A stretch of 64,000 nucleotides of DNA, taken from contig SXOX01000323.1 of the NCBI GenBank assembly GCA_005776585.1, forward strand, positions 1 to 64,000, written 5' to 3'. Origin of the DNA: Pseudomonadota bacterium (GTDB lineage Bacteria; Myxococcota_A; UBA9042; GCA-2863065). The translations under genes and the position numbers were made by a program. This document shows, in pieces, positions 60,236 through 64,000 of the stretch (its first letter is position 1; each line of letters starts with the position of its first letter). The notes beneath the pieces are model-generated. The model saw nothing but the letters and a program-made list of their open reading frames with translations, had not been told where the DNA came from and searched no databases.

Positions 60236-60988
60236 TCAGTCACCCAAGAAGTGGAACGTGAGCTTGAAGCTCGGCAAGAACGAGAAGTTCTTGGCGGGGC
60301 CGTCCACGGGCGAGCTGCGGATGTCCTTCTTGTTGTCGATGCGGTAGGTGTCCATGAAGCCGTGGGCGAACGCGAAGTCCACTCCGAGGCTCAAGAACCG
60401 AACGACGTAGAAGTCGCAGCCGAGCCCGTACTTGACGTAGGCCGCGGGGAACCACACGCGGCCCTCGCTGACCATCTTGACCGGCTGGTGCGAGTCAGGG
60501 TTGTAACCGAGCACGTAGACGCCCGCGCCGACAAAGACGTAGGGATCCCACCAGCGGTTCTTGGCCGTCTCGGACGTGTTGACGAAGAGTTGGGCTGGAA
60601 AGAAGCGCACGTTGGCGCCAATGCCGCCCTGCCCTTCGATCTTGGAGTAGTCGGAGAGCTTGCCGCCCGAGCCCCAGATGTCCATCTCGATGCCGACGAA
60701 GCCCAAGATGTTATAGCCAAAGTTGAAGCTGGCTCCAAAGCCCGTGCCGCGGTCGACCGAAAGCAGGTCGTTGAGATTGGTCGACGGGCACGCTCCCCCG
60801 CCGACGCAGGTGATGCGGTAGTCGGGGTCGAGTCCGGGGTCCTTGATGTTCAGGCCGCTAGACGCCGTCTGGCCCGAAACGAGCGCGCCGCCCAAGTTGA
60901 AGCCGAAGTACAGCCCCTTCTTGGCCTCGGCGACAGACGGTGCCAGCGCAGCGACCAGGGCCAGCGATGAGAGCAATCGGAACGACAT
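60236..60988 (-). CDS. Outer-membrane beta-barrel protein
   Basis: A 250-residue protein with signal MSFRLLSSLALVAALAPSVAEA. The mature part alternates hydrophobic and polar residues in amphipathic strands (GLYFGFNLGGALVSG, GFGASFNFGYNILGFVGIEMDIWG, DPYVFVGAGVYVLGY, SLGVDFAFAHGFMDTY) and ends in LTFHFLGD, close to the aromatic terminus expected for barrel insertion. It looks like a small OmpW/OmpA-like barrel. The ATG at 60988 has GGAGG six bases upstream and a promoter at 61007-61035. It is convergent with the lipoprotein gene. Confidence 0.82.
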   Translation of the reverse strand: MSFRLLSSLALVAALAPSVAEAKKGLYFGFNLGGALVSGQTASSGLNIKDPGLDPDYRITCVGGGACPSTNLNDLLSVDRGTGFGASFNFGYNILGFVGIEMDIWGSGGKLSDYSKIEGQGGIGANVRFFPAQLFVNTSETAKNRWWDPYVFVGAGVYVLGYNPDSHQPVKMVSEGRVWFPAAYVKYGLGCDFYVVRFLSLGVDFAFAHGFMDTYRIDNKKDIRSSPVDGPAKNFSFLPSFKLTFHFLGD

Positions 60989-61006
60989 CAGGCACCTCCA
61001 GCGCAT

Positions 61007-61035
61007 CGCATAACACGGCGTAGCGTGTCGAACAA
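61007..61035 (-). promoter_or_regulatory. Putative promoter of the outer-membrane barrel gene
   Basis: Minus-strand TTGTTC (61030-61035), 17 bases, TATGCG (61007-61012). A short leader with GGAGG follows. Confidence 0.4.
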
Positions 61036-61105
61036 CGGCCCGCTTGCGCGGAGCGCCGGGCCATCGCACGATGCGCCCGCCCGCCAGTCGGGCAGGGAGC
61101 GCAGT

Positions 61106-61531
61106 ATGACCGAAGCGTTTCACGTCGTCAGCACCGCGGGCGCGCCCGCGGCGATCGGGCCCTACAGCCAGGCCGTGACCGTGCCGCTGGCCGGTGGCGC
61201 GGAGCTCATCTTCTGCTCGGGGCAGATCCCGCTCGACCCCTCGACGGGCCAGATCGCGGCGGGAGCGTCCGACAGCGTCGCCGTGGCCACCCAGCGCGTG
61301 CTCGACAACCTCGCCGCGGTGCTCGCCGCCGCCGGAGCGGGGTTTGGTGACGTGGTGAAGACGACCGTCTATCTCTCGGACATGGCTCACTTCCCAGCGA
61401 TGAACGAGGTCTATGGTCGCGCCTTTGGTCCGCCCTCGCCCGCGCGCTCGACCATCGCCGCCAAGGAGCTCCCGCGCGGAGTGCTGATCGAAATCGATGC
61501 CATGGCGATTCGCCGGCCGTTTGGCACATGA
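61106..61531 (+). CDS. ridA: RidA family enamine/imine deaminase
   Basis: A 141-residue RidA/YjgF protein that hydrolyses reactive enamines such as 2-aminoacrylate released by PLP enzymes. Visible: AIGPYSQAV (about 16-24), FCSGQIPLDPSTGQI, KTTVYLSDMAHFPAMNEVYGRAF and PARSTIAAKELPRGVLIEIDA, with the catalytic Arg114. Length and all signature residues are normal. The ATG at 61106 has GGGAG six bases upstream. The stop overlaps the trpA start as ATGA, so the two are coupled. Confidence 0.93.
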   Translation: MTEAFHVVSTAGAPAAIGPYSQAVTVPLAGGAELIFCSGQIPLDPSTGQIAAGASDSVAVATQRVLDNLAAVLAAAGAGFGDVVKTTVYLSDMAHFPAMNEVYGRAFGPPSPARSTIAAKELPRGVLIEIDAMAIRRPFGT

Positions 61532-62313
61532 GCGGACAGGCACGGCTGCGCGCGGCGGTTGCAGGGCGGCGCGCGCTCATCCCGTATGTCACCGCGGGTG
61601 ACCCGGACCTTGCGACGACGGACGCTTTATTAGCCGCCCTCACTCGGGGCGGTGCGGACGTCATCGAGCTCGGGATCCCGTTCACCGATCCCATGGCCGA
61701 TGGGCCGATCCTTCAGGCGGCCGCTCAGCGCGCGCTCAAGAACCCGTTCTCGCTCGACGCCATTTTGGAGCTCGCCGCCACGCATCATGCGCGCGGAGGA
61801 CCACCCATCGTGCTGTTTGGGTACGTCAACCCGTTCTTCCGCTACGGCTTCGAGCGCCTCGCCGAGCGCGCCGCCGCCTGCGGCGTGGCCGGGGTGCTGT
61901 GCGTGGACTTGCCTCCGGAGGAGGCGGAGCCCTTGGTCACGGCGTTGGACGCGTACGGGCTCGCGCTCATCCCGCTCTTGACGCCGACCAGCACGCCAGA
62001 CCGCATCGCGCGCGTGCGCGAGGTCACGCGTGCATTTGCGTATTACGTCTCGGTGACGGGCGTCACCGGTCGTGCGCTGGAGGACTCCGAGCTCGAGTCC
62101 ATCGCGACCGCGGCGGGCGAGGTTCAGACCGCGCTCGGTGCGCCGTTGGTCATCGGCTTCGGTGTGCGCACCCCGAAAGACGTCGCGGTGCTGGGGCGAC
62201 ACGTCGCCGGAGTCGTCGTGGGGAGCGCGCTCGTCGAGCTCGCCCATCGCGCATCCCCGGAGTCGCGTGCCGCCGAGGCCGAGGCCTACGTGCGCTCGCT
62301 CCGCGCAGGCTAG
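61528..62313 (+). CDS. trpA: Tryptophan synthase alpha chain
   Basis: A 261-residue TIM-barrel subunit that cleaves indole-3-glycerol phosphate to indole and glyceraldehyde 3-phosphate. Visible: LIPYVTAGDPD, VIELGIPFTDPMADGPILQAAAQRAL with catalytic Glu47 and Asp58, LFGYVNPFFRYG, GVLCVDLPPEE, FAYYVSVTGVTG, and VIGFGVRTPKDV. No trpB or other trp gene is in the window; here trpA is coupled to ridA instead. The ATG overlaps the ridA stop. Confidence 0.95.
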   Translation: MSGQARLRAAVAGRRALIPYVTAGDPDLATTDALLAALTRGGADVIELGIPFTDPMADGPILQAAAQRALKNPFSLDAILELAATHHARGGPPIVLFGYVNPFFRYGFERLAERAAACGVAGVLCVDLPPEEAEPLVTALDAYGLALIPLLTPTSTPDRIARVREVTRAFAYYVSVTGVTGRALEDSELESIATAAGEVQTALGAPLVIGFGVRTPKDVAVLGRHVAGVVVGSALVELAHRASPESRAAEAEAYVRSLRAG

Positions 62314-62320
62314 CCTCGCG

Positions 62321-64000
62321 TCACGGCCGCGTCGCGATCCACCAGAGCAGGTTCGACTTGGACTGACCCTCGGCCATCGTCGTGAGCGGCAGGGTCGCAA
62401 GCCACGCGGCATCGGGGTCGAGGACCGCGCGGACGACCTCGGCGGCGCCGCGCCAGGCGTCGAGGCTCGCGAGGGTGCCCGCGGCCTGGAGCAGTGGGCT
62501 CGCCACGGACGCAAACGCCGGTCCCAGGAGCCACTCGGTCGCCGGGGTGACGCTCGTGAGCTGCCGCGCATGGGCGCAGTCGAGCGTCGTGCAGCCCGCC
62601 GGCACACGATCGACGCGCAGCGACGCGAGGCGACCGACGACGCCGTTGACCGCAAAGACCGGCGGGTAGACCGAGGCATCCGGCAGCTGCCAATAGCGGG
62701 CAATCGCGCGCAGCTCGAGCGACAGGAGCACCCTCCCGACGTTGAGCAGGTCCACGTCGCCGAGGGTCAGGCCCAGCAGCGCGAGCGCCTCCCATGCAAA
62801 CACGGACTCGGCGCTCGCCGCCGTGCCGCGCGACTCGGGCCACGGGAAGAGGCCCGTCGACCACGAGTGGCCGCGGTACCAGTCGAAGTGCCGGAAGCGC
62901 GGGAAGTGCGGATCCGTCGCGGACGGATTGGCGATGTCGCGCGCCAGAGCGCGGAAGAAGCCCGCGTGCAGCTTGAGCCACGCCGGATCGCCCTTGCCGA
63001 CGACCGCGGCGGCGTAGAGGAAGTGCCCATACTGGACGTGGTGGTCGTTGTAGTAGCCCTGACCGCCGTCGTTCTGGGGCGCGGCGAGGCCGTTCTCGGA
63101 CACGATGCCTCCCCAGGTGGCGTCGTAGCGCAGCGGATTGGCGTTGGTCCCCTGAATCCACGGCAGCAGCGCCGCGGCGACCTCGGCGCGCAGGGTCCCC
63201 GCGAGCGTCGCGTCGCCCAGCGCATCGGCGATGAGCACGAGCCGCGCCTTGCGCGAGACCTGGCGGCCGAAGCCATGCGGATCGGTCGCGGTGATGGCCG
63301 TGGTTGCGTCGGTGGCCAGCGCCTGCGCCAGAGTGGACGCCAGGGTCGGCTCGATGGCGCGCGGTGCGTCGAAGGCGATTGGCACGAGCGGCAGAACAAA
63401 CGTCGTCTTGGCGTAGGGCACGAGCCTCAGATTGCCCGCGAGCGTGGTGGCCATCGGCAGCGTGGGCCAGCCGGGATCCGGCGTGAGCAGCCCCTCGTGG
63501 TGCGGCATGGCGAGCATCTCGCCGACACTGGCGCCTGCATGCTGCCAGTCCAGTACGATTGTCGCCGCATCTGCAAGGACCGAGACCTTGATGCCGCCAC
63601 CGGTCGGCCACGTCTCGCCGTCGGCGGCGACCATCTTGCCGAGCGGCGCGATGGCCACGCGCACCACGCCGTACTAGGGCGCGTTGCCGCTCAGCTCGTC
63701 GTTGGTCTTGTCGAGCGCGATGGGGGGTGCTGTTACCAGCGTCCAGGTCTGGCCGTTCATCAAGACCAGGTCCACTGCGCCCGGGCCCGCGGCCTTCACC
63801 GTCTTGATGCCGACCGGCGTCGTAATGCGCGGGGTCGTGCCGTCGTAGTAGACGCTCACCGCCGGAGAGCCGTGCACGAGCGGCGCTGAGAAGGCCGTCG
63901 CGCCCGGACCCTGCCACCGCACGGTCGCCGAGACGAGGTCGTAGGCGCTGAGCGTCCGCTCGGCCACGGCCTGAGTCGCGCCGAGGTGGAGCGCGGACGG
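62321..64000 (-). pseudogene. GH81 endo-beta-1,3-glucanase with in-frame stop (5' end outside window)
   Basis: One frame runs from the right edge to 62321 and is broken only by TAG at 63674-63676. Upstream of the stop: AFSAPLVHGSPAVSVYYDGTTPRI, typical of the GH81 N-terminal domain. Downstream: YGVVRVAIAPLG, GYYNDHHVQYGHFLYAAAVVGK with the catalytic Asp region, FRHFDWYRGHSWSTGL and ESRGTAASAESVFAWEAL with the acidic residues. GH81 enzymes are secreted and digest fungal or algal beta-1,3-glucan, which suits a predatory or saprophytic organism. Either a recent nonsense mutation or a base-call error. The signal peptide lies outside the window. Confidence 0.85.

Noticed and set aside
61021-61026. 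TAGCGT as -10 box for ridA
   Set aside because: The matching -35 position is CCAGCG, a poor match; the box overlaps the spacer of the opposing barrel-gene promoter, and a long leader would remain.
63674-63676. Stop-codon reassignment (TAG read as an amino acid) to explain the GH81 interruption
   Set aside because: TAG is used as the normal stop by several complete genes here (for example fumC, prs-neighbour genes and the cupin), so a local mutation or error is simpler.

Overview
The window is high-GC DNA, packed with genes on both strands. It reads like a myxobacterium or close relative (Myxococcota / deltaproteobacterial type). Pointers to that are a eukaryote-like Ser/Thr kinase, two FGE-sulfatase (SUMF1) proteins, several Cys-rich secreted or lipid-anchored proteins, a MopE-type metal-binding motif, an IgGFc-binding-domain lipoprotein, a MYXO-CTERM-like tail and a 15-kb locus of giant exported proteins. 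The taxonomic assignment is inference; no rRNA or tRNA gene was seen. No stretch over 300 bases lacks a gene.

Layout. 1-4 kb: the 3' end of fumC, then a leftward operon PHP phosphoesterase / enoyl-CoA hydratase / acyl carrier protein / acyl-CoA ligase. 4-6 kb: an intact McrB-like AAA+ protein followed by a truncated DUF2357 (McrC-like) partner, probably the remnant of a restriction/defence pair. 6-13.6 kb: an FGE-sulfatase protein, a membrane metalloprotease in an operon with larE, then prs, a cysteine desulfurase and thiI. LarE, the desulfurase and ThiI form a sulfur-transfer neighbourhood. 13.7-29 kb: three overlapping genes for exported proteins of 1741, 1149 and 2199 residues. 29-32.4 kb: an INSIG-like membrane protein with a small lipoprotein, a 5'-truncated surface-protein remnant, and a TauE/SafE-YeeE transporter with two apparent single-base deletions plus its second subunit. 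32.2-38.5 kb: a di-heme lipoprotein and an Lhr-type helicase. 38.7-44.8 kb: a lipoprotein, a CPBP membrane protease, a 177-bp imperfect palindrome, a Cys-rich lipoprotein and a second FGE-sulfatase protein. 45-49 kb: argS, SPOR, cupin, an unknown protein and a MaoC hydratase. 49-53.6 kb: a MEST-like hydrolase divergent from a glucan-phosphatase-like dual-specificity phosphatase, a CPBP protease, a Ser/Thr kinase and an active-type diguanylate cyclase. 53.6-61 kb: surface lipoproteins (propeller/MopE, IgGFc-binding, Asp/Ala-rich), an aldo/keto reductase and an outer-membrane barrel. 61-64 kb: ridA-trpA and a GH81 glucanase interrupted by an in-frame TAG, running off the right edge.

Regulation. 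A repeated promoter pattern can be read by eye: TTGNNN, exactly 17 bases, then TANNNN (often TAGCGT or TACCGT). At several genes the -10 box sits only 6-7 bases before the start codon, which predicts leaderless mRNAs. Other genes have strong AGGAGG-type ribosome binding sites, and two or three of these select TTG or GTG starts.

The strongest candidates for something new are the three-gene giant surface-protein locus, the leaderless promoter family, the bacterial INSIG homologue and the large palindrome. The McrBC-like remnant and the GH81 and TauE/YeeE disruptions need resequencing to separate biology from sequence error.
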